Source: Musa acuminata AAA Group (Eukaryota; Streptophyta; Magnoliopsida; Zingiberales; Musaceae). Taken from it: a stretch of DNA of 64,000 nucleotides. The translations under genes were made by a program, and so were the position numbers. How positions within the stretch are numbered: the stretch's first letter is position 1; the number at the start of each line of letters is the position of its first letter. The notes below the pieces were generated by a model. That model was not told the origin of the DNA, made no database searches, and saw nothing but the letters and a program-made list of their open reading frames with translations. Below are positions 26,839 through 37,708 of this stretch, in pieces. The stretch is from the NCBI RefSeq assembly GCF_036884655.1, contig NC_088340.1, forward strand, positions 2,681,001-2,745,000. Direction: 5' to 3'.

Positions 26839-29733
26839 ATGCTTTCCCCATTCCCCACGGCGTCGTCTGTTGGCAACGGCTTGGACAAGAAGCTGCTGTG
26901 GATGGCCTTTTCCTTGCAGCAGCAGCAGCAGAAGCAGGCTTCCATCTCGTCCGCCACGATCCTATCCCGTGTAGCTCTGCTCTCCCGCAATGTTCCTGCA
27001 TCTACCTTGCCGTCCGTTAAAGAAGCTTGCAAGCAAGGAGACCTCACACAGGCCTTCCGCTCGCTGGCTAACTCGCCGCAGTGCCCTCCGCCGGACGCCT
27101 ACTCATCCATTCTCGAGCTTTGTGCTTCCCGGAAAGCCCCACTGCAAGGCCAGCAAGTCCACTCTCACATTGTCAAATCCAATTCCCTCTCTGATGATGG
27201 ATTTCTCGGCACAAAGCTCCTTTTCATGTACGGGAAATGTGGCCAACTCCGCGATGCCGAGAAGCTGTTTGATGAAATGCCGAGTCGGTCTATCTTCGCG
27301 TGGAACGCGCTCGTTGGAGCCTACGCTTCGAATGACCGTCCTTCGTTGGCCATAGCAACCTTTCAGGAAATGCGTGTCTCGGGAATACTGCCCGATGCTT
27401 GCACCCTTGCTTCCGTCCTAAAGGCCTGCGGCGCGCTAGAGGATGTCTATACTGGGACTGCGACGCACGGTTTTGCAGTCAAATGTGGACTCGACTCCAC
27501 GGGTTTCGTCTCCAATGCGCTCGTTTCCATGTACGCAAAGTGTGGACGGTTCGGCTCGGCAAGGCAGCTGTTTGAGCGGATGGATGAGGAAAGAGATGTT
27601 GTTTCTTGGAATTCCATCATATCAGCATGTTTGCAGGACGGGCAATTCTTTGAGGTTCTGACTTTGTTTAGAGAGATGCAAAGGGCCAGCATTCCGATGA
27701 ACTCGTATACCACCGTCGGCGTTCTTCAAGCCTGTGCAGAACTTTCACTTCCGAGGTTGGGTATGGAAATACATGCCGCTCTTCTAAAGAACGATGCAAA
27801 ACTCGAGATTTATGAGTGCAACGCATTGGTCGTCCTGTACGCAAGATGTGGTCGAATCGGCAATGCCATGCAGGTGTTCTGCGAGATGGAGGAGAAAGAC
27901 ACCGTGTCGTGGAATTCGATGCTGTCTGGTTATGTTCAAAATGGTTTATATCAGGAAGCCATCGACTTCTTCCGCGAAATTCTCGGGTTGGGTTTTGAAG
28001 CCGACCAGGTTTCGCTTATAAGCGTCGCTTCTGCTTCAGGGAGGTCAGGGAACAGATTGCATGGAAAGGAAGTGCATGCTTATGCGATGAAGCACGGATT
28101 GGACTCCGATTTGCAGGTCGGAAACACACTAATCGACATGTACACAAAGTGTCACTTGATAGATTATGCCGAGCGTGTCTTCTATAAATTGCATAGCAAG
28201 GACTGCATTTCCTGGACGACAATGATCGCAGGTTACGCACAGAACTCTCGCTATTCCAAGGCATTCGAGCTGTTCAGGCAAGTTCAGGCGGATGGAATGA
28301 AGGCGGACTCGATGATGATCGGGAGCATCTTACAAGCTTGCAGTGGTATGCTCTGTCTTTCCCTGCTGAAGCAAGTCCATGGTTATGCTATCAGACATGG
28401 CCTGCTGGATCTGGTACTCAACAACACGATCATCGATGTCTATGGAGAGTGTGGAAAGGTTTCTCGTGCTTGCCATGTCTTCGGAACGATACGGGATAAG
28501 GATGTTGTGTCTTGGACTAGTATGATCACTTGTTATGTCAGCAACGGGCTCCTAAACGAAGCTTTGTGTTTGTTCAGAGACATGGTGGCGGCCGATGTGG
28601 AACCTGATGCAGTATCACTGATTACTGTGCTTGCTGCCGCTGCTGGTTTGTCATCCTCGATGAAAGGAAAGGAAATCCATGGTTTTATGTACAGAAGACG
28701 GTATCTCACCGAAGGAACAGTCAGCAGTTCACTCGTGGACATGTACGCCAGGTGCGGAGACATAGAGAACTCCTTTAAAGTATTCGGAAATGTCAGACGC
28801 AAAGATTTGGTTCTGTGGACAACCATGATCGACGCCAGTGGGATGCACGGCCAGGGAGAGGAAGCAATACGCCTCTTCCGGGGACTGCAGGAGACGGGTA
28901 TAGTCCCCGATGAGGTTACCTTCTTGGCCCTTCTCTATGCCTGTAGCCACTCTGGATTGGTAGACGAGGGAAAGTACTATCTGGATGTGATGACAGGTGA
29001 GTATGGTTTGGAGGCATGGCCGGAACATTACGCCTGTCTCGTCGATCTTCTCGGTCGCTCTGGTAGGACAGAGGAAGCATTCGAGTTCATAAAATCAATG
29101 CCTGTGAAGCCGACAGCTGCCGTCTGGTGTGCTCTCCTCGGTGCCTGTCGAGTGCACCTGAATCACGAGCTGGGCAAGATTGCAGCGGAGAAGCTACTCG
29201 AGTTAGAGCCTGAGAATCCTGGAAACTATGTGCTCATTTCGAATGCGTTTGCGGCGACGAGGAACTGGGAAGAAGTGGGTGCAGTGAGAGCGATGATGGA
29301 AAGGAGGGGATTGAAGAAAGACCCGGCATGTAGCTGGATCGAAGTGGGGAAGAAGGTGCACGCGTTCGTTGCGAGAGACAGAACACACAAGGAATCAGTC
29401 GCAATTTACTCGAAGTTGGCAGAGATCATCGAGAGACTCAAGAAGGAAGGAGGGTACACCGAGAACACCAAGTTCGTTCTGCAAGATGTGCCGGAAGAGG
29501 AGAAGATAAAGATGTTGCACGGACACAGTGAGAGGCTTGCCATGGCTTTCGGTATGTTGTGTGCCCCGAAGGGAACACCAATCAGGATCACCAAGAACCT
29601 CCGAGTATGTGGTGATTGCCACGAATTCACCAAACTCGTAAGCAAGCTGTATGAGCAGGAAATCATCGTCAGGGATGCCAACCGGTTTCATCACTTCAGA
29701 GGTGGATCCTGTTCTTGTAGAGATTTCTGGTGA
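26839..29733 (+). CDS. PLS-class PPR protein with E/E+/DYW-type domain (OTP86-like)
   Basis: A 964-residue intronless pentatricopeptide-repeat protein. PLS-class PPR proteins bind organelle RNA base by base, and the DYW domain supplies C-to-U deaminase activity. A Gln-rich leader (QQQQQKQ near 28-34) precedes about 20 PPR motifs (such as NALVSMYAKCGRFGSARQLF, VVSWNSIISACLQDGQFFEV), an E/E+ region (from about AAVWCALLGACRVH) and a deaminase-like domain with HSERLA (about 896) and CGDCH (about 924). The last three residues are DFW rather than DYW. Layout and length resemble Arabidopsis OTP86 (At3g63370), a plastid editing factor, but many DYW proteins look alike, so orthology is tentative. Plastid or mitochondrial targeting is expected. 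An in-frame ATG at 26902 (MAFSLQQ) is an alternative start. Confidence 0.9.
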   Translation: MLSPFPTASSVGNGLDKKLLWMAFSLQQQQQKQASISSATILSRVALLSRNVPASTLPSVKEACKQGDLTQAFRSLANSPQCPPPDAYSSILELCASRKAPLQGQQVHSHIVKSNSLSDDGFLGTKLLFMYGKCGQLRDAEKLFDEMPSRSIFAWNALVGAYASNDRPSLAIATFQEMRVSGILPDACTLASVLKACGALEDVYTGTATHGFAVKCGLDSTGFVSNALVSMYAKCGRFGSARQLFERMDEERDVVSWNSIISACLQDGQFFEVLTLFREMQRASIPMNSYTTVGVLQACAELSLPRLGMEIHAALLKNDAKLEIYECNALVVLYARCGRIGNAMQVFCEMEEKDTVSWNSMLSGYVQNGLYQEAIDFFREILGLGFEADQVSLISVASASGRSGNRLHGKEVHAYAMKHGLDSDLQVGNTLIDMYTKCHLIDYAERVFYKLHSKDCISWTTMIAGYAQNSRYSKAFELFRQVQADGMKADSMMIGSILQACSGMLCLSLLKQVHGYAIRHGLLDLVLNNTIIDVYGECGKVSRACHVFGTIRDKDVVSWTSMITCYVSNGLLNEALCLFRDMVAADVEPDAVSLITVLAAAAGLSSSMKGKEIHGFMYRRRYLTEGTVSSSLVDMYARCGDIENSFKVFGNVRRKDLVLWTTMIDASGMHGQGEEAIRLFRGLQETGIVPDEVTFLALLYACSHSGLVDEGKYYLDVMTGEYGLEAWPEHYACLVDLLGRSGRTEEAFEFIKSMPVKPTAAVWCALLGACRVHLNHELGKIAAEKLLELEPENPGNYVLISNAFAATRNWEEVGAVRAMMERRGLKKDPACSWIEVGKKVHAFVARDRTHKESVAIYSKLAEIIERLKKEGGYTENTKFVLQDVPEEEKIKMLHGHSERLAMAFGMLCAPKGTPIRITKNLRVCGDCHEFTKLVSKLYEQEIIVRDANRFHHFRGGSCSCRDFW

Positions 29734-30047
29734 GTCCAAAGGTGTCTCATGAGATGTCTCTGCTTCTGGTGATGGTTCTTAGAAGCTGTTGGGTGGCCTC
29801 AGAATTGAAATGAAAGAAGAGAGCAGAGTAAATCGAATGATGGAAATAAACAAGTAGGCTCGACTTGCTGCAGTACCAATCCAAATTTGATGTCGAAGAT
29901 ATTATATGCAGAGGTCCGTCCCCTCAGCCCCACACCCAAATACAAAAAAAGACAGGAACCTCCGTCACCGACCAGTATCAAAAAGAAGAAAGCATCCACT
30001 GGTGGATCACACCTTCCATGCATGGCCAAAAACTACACTTCCCATCA
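29734..30047. other. Spacer between convergent PPR and BMT5-like genes
   Basis: 314 bp between two facing stop codons; it must hold both 3' UTRs and polyadenylation sites. Nothing else is recognised. Confidence 0.5.
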
Positions 30048-31252
30048 TCATGCTGAAGAAGAAGAAGAAGAAGAAGAAGAAGAAGAAGAAGAAGAAGAAG
30101 AAGAAGAAGAAGAAGAAGCCTTCGTTTCGTCGAGGTCTCCAAGCCGAAATTTATAGGTACAGGAAGCGCGGAGAGGAAAAGTCCGGTCGCAGCGCGGGCC
30201 TTCTCCCCTTTTGTTGCAGTAACCTGGGAATTTATCTTTCCTGAAATCAGCGCAGTCGACCAGAACAAGAGACCACTCGGAAGCAAGTTCCTCGAGGTTC
30301 CATTGCGCGTACGGGCCCCCCATCTTGTGGCTCACGTGGACCTCTCCATGAGGTCGGAGCATGCGGCATGCGTTTCTGAAGAATCCCATCACCAACCTTC
30401 GGTGCAAACTATACCACAAAGATGATCCGACAAAATGAGATCGAAACATGCAATCTTGGTGCGAAGCTACTACTCCAGGGAGTAAGCTTGGCGAGCGTTG
30501 CAAATAGAGGAAGAATATCTAAGATGGTCAAGGCACGTACTCGATCACCGGCATCAGGCCCTCGTTTCCTCTGAATCCTGCATGTGGGAAGTTGAAGACG
30601 ATCCGATCAAATCTTCGCATCGTCAGCTCGCTATGTAACTTCATTGTCGTAGCATCAACTCCGTGCAGCGTGGTCGCCCCCATCTCCCGCAGGCTCTTCA
30701 GGTTCGATTTCGCTTTGGAATACTTTTGCAGCAGGTCATCTGCTTCGCATAGATTCCATCAACGATGTACATAGAAAGATGAATGGCGGCCACTATTTCA
30801 TTATACAGCCGAGGAAGTAATCCATGGAATGAAGACGGGGAGGGTATGGAAGCGAAGTATTCCCGTGCCTGATGAGCGAGTGTTAAGCCACTCCTTCCCG
30901 ATTAAGAAATCGGAGAGAAACCCATCAAATCAATGATGCACAGGGAGAGAAACCTCATCTTTCGAGAAACCACAAGAACGTTCGGGTGTACGTGTGAAAC
31001 CAGCAAGAACAAGACGGGGGAGGAGGAGGGAAAGGGAAGACCGTAGGAGTCGAGGGAGGTGGCGACGAGGTTATCGGCGGAGCCGAAGGCATTGGCGAGC
31101 GCGAGCGAGAAGGAGAAGTCCCCTTCTCCGACCAGCAGTATCTGCTGCGCCGAGGAGTAATGGCTCAGCCATTTCACTCGCACCGAGGAGTGATGGCTCT
31201 GTTGTTTCAGTTTGGCGTTGGCAAACAGCAGCAGCAGCCCTGAGGTAGTCAT
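30048..31252 (-). CDS. BMT5-like (DUF2431) Rossmann methyltransferase-like protein
   Basis: The DUF2431 family includes yeast Bmt5, which methylates a uridine of 25S rRNA; plant members such as At4g26485 are less studied. Three exons, minus strand: 31042-31252, 30541-30739 and 30048-30408; GT-AG, 256 residues. Key parts: ILLVGEGDFSFSLALANAFG (SAM-binding GxGDFSF loop, about 49-68), LRRMGATTLHGVDATTMK-like middle exon, FDRIVFNFPHAGF, LVMGFFRNACRMLRPHGEVHVSHK, and a C-terminal GYCNKRGEGPRCD block. The start at 31252 (MTTSGLLLL) has an in-frame alternative at 31285 that would fall in the GA repeat. The C-terminus is odd: after DETKA come about 21 Ser residues encoded by a (TTC)n microsatellite, then Ala and stop. 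A 314-bp gap separates its stop from the stop of the convergent PPR gene. Confidence 0.85.
30055..30117. repeat. (GAA)21 microsatellite within coding sequence
   Basis: About 21 uninterrupted GAA units on the plus strand. On the minus strand they are the TCT codons for the poly-Ser tail of the BMT5-like protein. Length changes would alter the tail without changing the frame. Confidence 0.93.
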
Positions 31253-31281
31253 GCTCAACCTCCCCACCACCTCCGTTCCTC

Positions 31282-31325
<44 letters not shown>

Positions 31326-32000
31326 GACGCGAAAAGACTGACAGGAGCGACGGATATATGGAGAAGCGAAGTCGAAGGGTCGCTCCTCCCCTTCGTCTTG
31401 GGAGACGATAGCGATCCCTATATCAAGCCGGGTGACTCAACCGTCTCATCGACGTCAACTGTGGTTGGACTTCCCGATGAGCAGGAGAAAACGGGTAAAA
31501 GCAACCACATGCCGGAGACTTCCTTCGCACACAGGTATATTGTTAGAAGAAGACATCTCTACTGTTCAAATACTACGGCTGAATGAGGAGATCAGCAAAG
31601 GAAGATTGAGGTGCCTCATGTAGAAAATATTATCAACGTAATTGCAGCCCAATCATTCATCGACCCAAATGTTCATATTAGAGAGAGTCTTCGAAAAAGT
31701 TGAAAGAAACATACACGTCTTAAAAATATAACGTCTCATGAAATGCCGAAACTTTTGATAATAGCCTAATAGCTTTGGAACTTGACACAAACAAAATCAT
31801 TACAAATGCCACTGATTCTCTTTGAACAAAGGAGGCGGAAGTCCAAAGGTCGGAGAACCCTAACAAATCTTAGGAACATATTGGAATGAATGCATGCATG
31901 CGCCCATTCACTGTAATATTTCTAAAAGATTACAGGAACAAAGTACCCAGGTAGGATGTGAGCAAGGTAAGGAAGGAAGAAATGGTACAGACATCAGCAA
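31253..32000. other. Intergenic: BMT5-like promoter and SFT2 3' flank
   Basis: 750 bp holding the GA array, the BMT5-like 5' region, and the SFT2 3' UTR next to its stop at 32001. No gene seen. Confidence 0.5.
31283..31322. repeat. (CT)n microsatellite in the 5' leader of the BMT5-like gene
   Basis: About 19 CT units on the plus strand, i.e. (GA)n in the sense of the BMT5-like gene, ending about 31 bp upstream of its ATG. GA arrays in plant 5' leaders are known binding sites of BPC/GAGA-binding proteins; the role here is inferred. Confidence 0.85.
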
Positions 32001-35000
32001 TCATCCGCCAAAGCATTTTAGGATTGAGGATGTTATACTCGAAGAGAGAAACCTCAGACCAGTAGATCCTCCGGGAAAGTAGGATACAGAATAATATGAG
32101 AGTGCAACAACCTGCAGGTAAAAATGAGAAAAGAGTTCAGAAAATATTATCATTCATGTCAACTATGCATATTACCAACAACTGAGATTTATAAAGCTAT
32201 CCAGCTGAACAAGTAGCATGATTTCAGCAAAGCAAATGGGCCGTTAGAAGAATGAATAAACAAACCATAGAGTTGAGCTACAATTTTTGCATGTGATACT
32301 TGTATTTGCTGACTGTTTTATGTGGACCCTGATTGTTCATATAAGCTCATTTTAGACCAAGAAAAACTACAATTTTGTTAGCGCATATCAAAAACCTGTG
32401 TTGCCTATGCCGCATCCATATAGGTTTGGTGGGTAGGTTGGGCTTATTATTGGACTGCCCCCTATCTTATTTGAGATTGACAACACTTTCAATCTACTTT
32501 TAAGAATGAAATCGAGAGAAGCAGGTCATCAATGCAAATGCCGTGAAAGCAAGATAAACCCTGTCAGCTATCAAGTGCGTACAAGGAGAAGAAATAGTTG
32601 AACCTAAATTCACCGACATGAGACCTTATACCTGAATCACAGAAAAAAGGACAGAGAGAATGTAACTGTGAAGCACCATGGAGACATAAATGGTGCCCAC
32701 CATGCTACCGATGAATACCAATGTAAATGGCAGCCTCTGCAACATAAACACCAAAAAAAAAAATGTATTAGACAAAATAACAGAGTACAAACAACAATAA
32801 GCCATGGCATGCCAAATAATTACATGATTCCTTTCTTGGCATTGAACTCTCTGTAAGACAATATATTCAGTCAAATCAAGAGAATTCAGATATCTTTGTA
32901 TTGTTATATCAAAGTGAGTGTCTATTATATCATATTGTTATGAATTTTGATGATAATATATTTAAAACTGGCTTAATTTGTTGACTGTGCTGACATTGAA
33001 TGAGATTGACAATATAATCTTAAATTCCAAATGACATTAACGGTAAGAATGTCTGAGTAGGATCTTGTAGGAAGTAGCAAAACAGCATTATAGAAGGACC
33101 ATTTCTCTTGTAATTGGATCAATTTTGTCACAAGATAAGATGCAGCAGTAGCCACAGCAACATAAGATCACACCGGGATTGCTACTACATATTTTTAAAA
33201 GTATCTCTAAAGAGATAAACAAACATTCAAATTTGGCTAAGCGAAGCACAACATGGTCCGGTAACGCTAGCATATTTTCTATTTCTTTCTTTAAGTATAC
33301 AGTTCTCATGAATCATATTCCTTTTAAGTATATCTACATGTTTATATTTGTTGACACCAAGGTCTACCATACCGAAGCGTATCGCCCGTACTGGTCCAAC
33401 AGGTTACCAGTACGCGAACCGTCAGGTACCGCTACAGTGCTATACTGTAGCACTGCTACAGTATGAAAAAATAAAAATTATTCGGTACACCAGGGTGTAC
33501 CGCTCGGTACGCCCTGATGTACCGCCCGGTACACCGATACTGTACCATACCGAGCCCGGGTCGAAACGCCGGTACGGTACGGTATAGCGAACCTTGGTTG
33601 ACACCACCTCTTTATATGAGAAATAAACATCTATTGGCAAGCATAACATTCACCAGCCCAGGTTACCTTGATGGCAGAAGAATAGGCATCTCCTCGCCAT
33701 TATCTTAATCAGAATTGAAGCCCATACAGCATCAAATAATGAACGAATCAAGAATCCACAAATGTAATAATAAACAAGACATCTTCAAAAAAAAAAAGTG
33801 AATTATTATTTCAGAGACCAAAGGCATAGTTTCAGGTAACAAAAACCTCATGAGTATGATGCTTTTCAACTAATTATTAAAGATCCTTCCTCAGTGTATT
33901 TCAGTTTAATTTGTGCAAGTAAAACATTGACAACCAAAAAGGAATAGAAACACGTAATTAAAGATCTACAGAATCCTAAAAGATATACCTCCATGGAGAA
34001 CATGTGAGCTAGCTGATTCTTAGGACCTTTAAGAGCAAAGAACGATCCAATGATCAAGGCACATCCAAGAGTAAAACAGAGAGCAAATTTCTGAGGCATC
34101 AAGACCATCACTGGAAGGAACATAGTGAAAGCAACAACAACGAAAAACACGCCACTGGCAAGGAGCAACCCAAAGTACATGAGAGACTTCCCAGAAGGCA
34201 CACTGCTAGTAGCAGACTGGAAAATCCCAGGCAATTCCGTCACACCTTTCGATACCCTGTTGAACAATGAAGAAAGGCATACTAGTATAGTAACTCAGAT
34301 CACTAAGCAAGTGTAATCTTAGATATATATGACTATAGGTGAGACTGTTAGATGGAAAGAATGAGGATGAAATAGAAGAAACAAGACAATGCTAAGAAGC
34401 CAATTAGGATGTACGAACTGTGAACAAAGTAGAAGATAACAACTGAATGCTTTTGCACACAGGAACCATATGTGACTTAAGGACACCGAAATAAACATCA
34501 AACTTTTTATAAGCATAAATCAACAAAAGAATGTAGAGGCCAAAATTCATTCATGATACTTGTCGAGGCCTAAAGCTACAAATAAGAAGAGGAAGTTGGT
34601 CTTGCCTTGTTATGAGGGACAAGAGCAGAGGACACATCATCCACATTAAGACAAGTACATTACAGCATAGGCATCTACTGGCCTGTGGAGTAGATAACAA
34701 TCTGTAGGAAAGACTTTTACCATAATATGGGGGAGAAGAACCTAAAATCAAGAATGCTTTGAGAGACATAAAATTATTGAACTTCAATTAGGCTAATAGA
34801 TTATACTAAATATGAGCAATATTCAAGGCATAATTAAGCAAGAGAGGGACATGTTTGAAAATCTAAAAAGCTAGTTGAAAGGTGGAAAACACTATGCCAC
34901 TGGTTGCAATTTGAGCTCATACAACTGGAGTCAATCCTTGAAATTCCTTTACATCTGGAAAACGCTCAGAAAGAGGGTTAAACACAATCTATCATTTGCT

Positions 35001-35902
35001 TGGAAGTGGAGCATCCTAAATCCAACATTTGTTTACAGAGCATCGAATGATGGAACCACATTCAGACCACCTAAAACAAGTTGTTTCTTTCTAAAGCTCT
35101 TTGTTAGATCATGCTTTCATGTCATTCAAGTTAATTCTTGTAGAACTGCACAATAAAACCTCTGTCGGCTTTGTCCTTGTTCATGCTCCAACTTTAAGTA
35201 AACATGTGATTCTATCAACCATCGATCAACATGACAAATTGAAATATGTGAATTGACCTAACAAATCAAGTCCAAAACTATATCTAGTCTTCATATAATT
35301 TTAGGAACTAATCACCAAGAGAAACAAACTAATGAAAACCAGAAGGACCAGTTAAGACCGAAACTGTCAGATCCAACATCACTTGTCCTTCAGATCCAGA
35401 TGTTAACTGCACGTCAATCAAAAAATAGCGCCGCCACCAAAATCTTAGTCAAGCAGCGACTATAGCGCAGTCCTCTTGCTTCCTACACTGAGAATTTTCT
35501 ACGATTATTCTCTTACCATCAGTGGTAGACAAACTCCAAGGTTTAAACAGCAGTAAACAAACAATCACACCAAAAAGGAATGATCCATTTATAGGAATCC
35601 TCTTCTTGAAGCCCGTTGAATCCACCCATGGAAAATATATAACACAGAATCGAAAAGGTGAAGAGAAAGATCAACCAGTGGATTGACCCTTACACATTGA
35701 AGGTTCCGGTGACCTTGTCGTTGGCGGACTGGACGGCGGACTCGATATCGAACCCGAAGGCGGACGCCCCGCCCTCCTCCGTCGATCTGGAAGCAGCGTA
35801 GGAGTTCCAATCAGCGAGGAGGGACGAAGAGGAGGGTTTATGCTGCTCTCCTCCACCGCCGCCGCTCGGTCCCCCGGTGAACCAAGCCTGCGCCGTCCGC
35901 AT
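32001..35902 (-). CDS. SFT2: SFT2-family vesicle transport protein
   Basis: SFT2/GOT1-type proteins are small four-helix Golgi membrane proteins involved in fusion of retrograde transport vesicles. Four exons, minus strand: 35694-35902, 33989-34256, 32632-32736 and 32001-32111, GT-AG and in phase, giving 230 residues, typical for plants. The N-terminus is soluble and Gly/Ser-rich (MRTAQAWFTGGPSGGGGG). Then come VSKGVTELPG and four hydrophobic segments, with family blocks GLLLASGVFFVVVAFTMFLP, KFALCFTLGCALIIGSFFAL, KGPKNQLAHMF, RLPFTLVFIGSMVGTIYVSM and YYSVSYFPGGSTGLRFL. The C-terminus is LKCFGG. Intron 2 (32737-33988) carries a hAT-type MITE. Confidence 0.94.
33358..33596. mobile_element. hAT-type MITE in SFT2 intron 2
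   Basis: A 239-bp element starts CAAGGTCTACCATACCG and ends CGGTATAGCGAACCTTG, imperfect terminal inverted repeats. It is flanked by a perfect 8-bp duplication, GTTGACAC, at 33350-33357 and 33597-33604. The interior is rich in GGTAC/CGGTAC palindromes and has no coding frame. An 8-bp duplication with CA-starting inverted repeats is characteristic of the hAT superfamily. It lies over 600 bp from the upstream exon end. Confidence 0.85.
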
Positions 35903-36092
35903 CGTGTCTTTGTTCGGATCGTAATATGTAGCGAGATCGAGAAAACAGGAGGAGATAGGCGAGGAGGAAGAGGCTAGGGTTTCTCGATGGACAGATCTTT
36001 CGCTTACTCCGTCGGAAAGAGAGGAGCACAGTAGCAATAGAAATCAACAACCGGGAGAGGAGTCGAGGAAACGTTTTCTCACGCGATCGTCA

Positions 36093-36595
36093 TAGAAAAC
36101 ACTTCAATTTTGGATATTTCTCAAAAGTACCATTTATTTTGCTTTTTCTAAAAAATATCTTTAATTTTTTAAAAAATCTAAAATATTCTTTAAAAGTTTT
36201 CTGTCAATTTTTTTAATCTATTTTTTTTATTATCAATTTTCAATTATTATAGTCTTTTCATTTATCTTATTTATAGTATTTTTAGTAATATTTATAATAT
36301 TTTTATTTATATCTTAAAAATACACATCCTATCCAATTGTCATTGCTCATATTTTATTATAATATCATATATTTATATCTATAGTTAATTTGATTAAGAC
36401 TACGAATCTATTTAAATCATTTATAATATTTTAAATAGGCTTTATAGTATTTTTATTGTGGTGACTAAAACATTGTAACATACTAAATTTTTTTTAAGAA
36501 ATTGTTTAAATATTTTTTAAATAAAAGGTATTGTTTGAGAAAAAGATAAAATCAGGGTATTGGTTTAGAAATATTAAAAATATAAGTATTTTCTA
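36093..36595. repeat. AT-rich terminal-inverted-repeat element, copy A
   Basis: The left end (36093-36121) and the reverse complement of the right end (36567-36595) share TAGAAAAYACTT, then ATTTTNNATATTTCT. The interior contains TATTGTGGTGACTAAAAC near 36456, a motif shared with the other copies in this window. Non-coding; located upstream of SFT2. Confidence 0.65.
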
Positions 36596-36643
36596 GGAAA
36601 ATTAATTTTTTTTCTTTCATACTTTTGTTTGGATGATTTTTTC

Positions 36644-37351
36644 TAGAAAATACTCATGTTTTAGATATTCTTCGAACAATACCTCATTTATTTTTTAAAA
36701 TTTGTATTCATAATTTTATAAATATCTAAAATATTCTTCAAAAAAAATTTGCCAAAATTTTCAAGTACATTTTTTTTTATCAGTTTTAGATTGTTAAAAC
36801 TCGCGTACAATGTTTTTCAATAATGTTTACAGCATTTTTTTTATTGAAGTATTAAAAACATTAAAAATGTTATTGAAAGACACCATAAGTGATATTATAT
36901 TATTTCTCTCTGTTTATCGTTGCTCGTATATCATTACGATATTATATTTTTATACTTTTAATTGATTCGATTAAGGTTAAGAGTTTATTTGAATTATTTA
37001 TGGTGTTTTTAAAAATATTTTATAGTATTTTTATTATGATGGTCAAAATATTGTAACTAGCTAATTTTTTATTTTTGTCTATGCGATATCCTCCCTAAAC
37101 TATTATAAACACATATTTGAATCGTAGTATATGATATATCAAATTTTTTTCTAGTATGTTTTAATTTTATTTGACTCATTTATAATATTTTTAAGTAAAA
37201 TTTATAGTATTTTTGTTGCGACGGCCAAAACACTACAACATATGAAAAAAAAAATAAAATAGTTTGATTATTTTTTAAATTATGAGAATTTTCTGAAAAA
37301 TAAAAATAAAAGTATCGGTTAAAAAAAATGCAAAATGTAAATATTTTATAT
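36644..37351. repeat. AT-rich terminal-inverted-repeat element, copy B
   Basis: The left end, TAGAAAATACTCATGTTTTA (from 36644), matches the reverse complement of the right end at 37328-37351 (CATATAAAATATTTACATTT). The interior has two forms of the shared motif, near 37033 (TTATGATGGTCAAAATATTG) and 37215 (TTGCGACGGCCAAAACACTA). Non-coding. Confidence 0.65.
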
Positions 37352-37708
37352 GAAAATCATCCCGTATTTTATTTTTTATTTTTTCTCTGCTCACCCCCAT
37401 ACTCAAAACTAGTATGAGAAAAGGATACAAACTATACTAACATGAGATAATTTGATACATTTAATTACCAAGCGATGATCACTAAAAGAGGAAGAAAACC
37501 CCATTGTTCACAAAGCAATCGAAATCAGCACTGCATTAATGACAATTCAGACAGTAATTATTGAGACTCAGGAATAACTTGTTCCATGACTAATAAATAC
37601 ATGGATCAGAACAATCGAAACAAATGACGCCATTACTGTAGAACAAACATTTTAGTGGTAAGATCATTACAACAAATTTGTATGTCATGTTCTTACTTGG
37701 GATTTTAA

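Noticed and set aside
29887..30244. Poly-Glu and poly-Lys plus-strand frames
   Set aside because: They translate the (GAA)21 array in other frames; the supported gene is the minus-strand BMT5-like exon.
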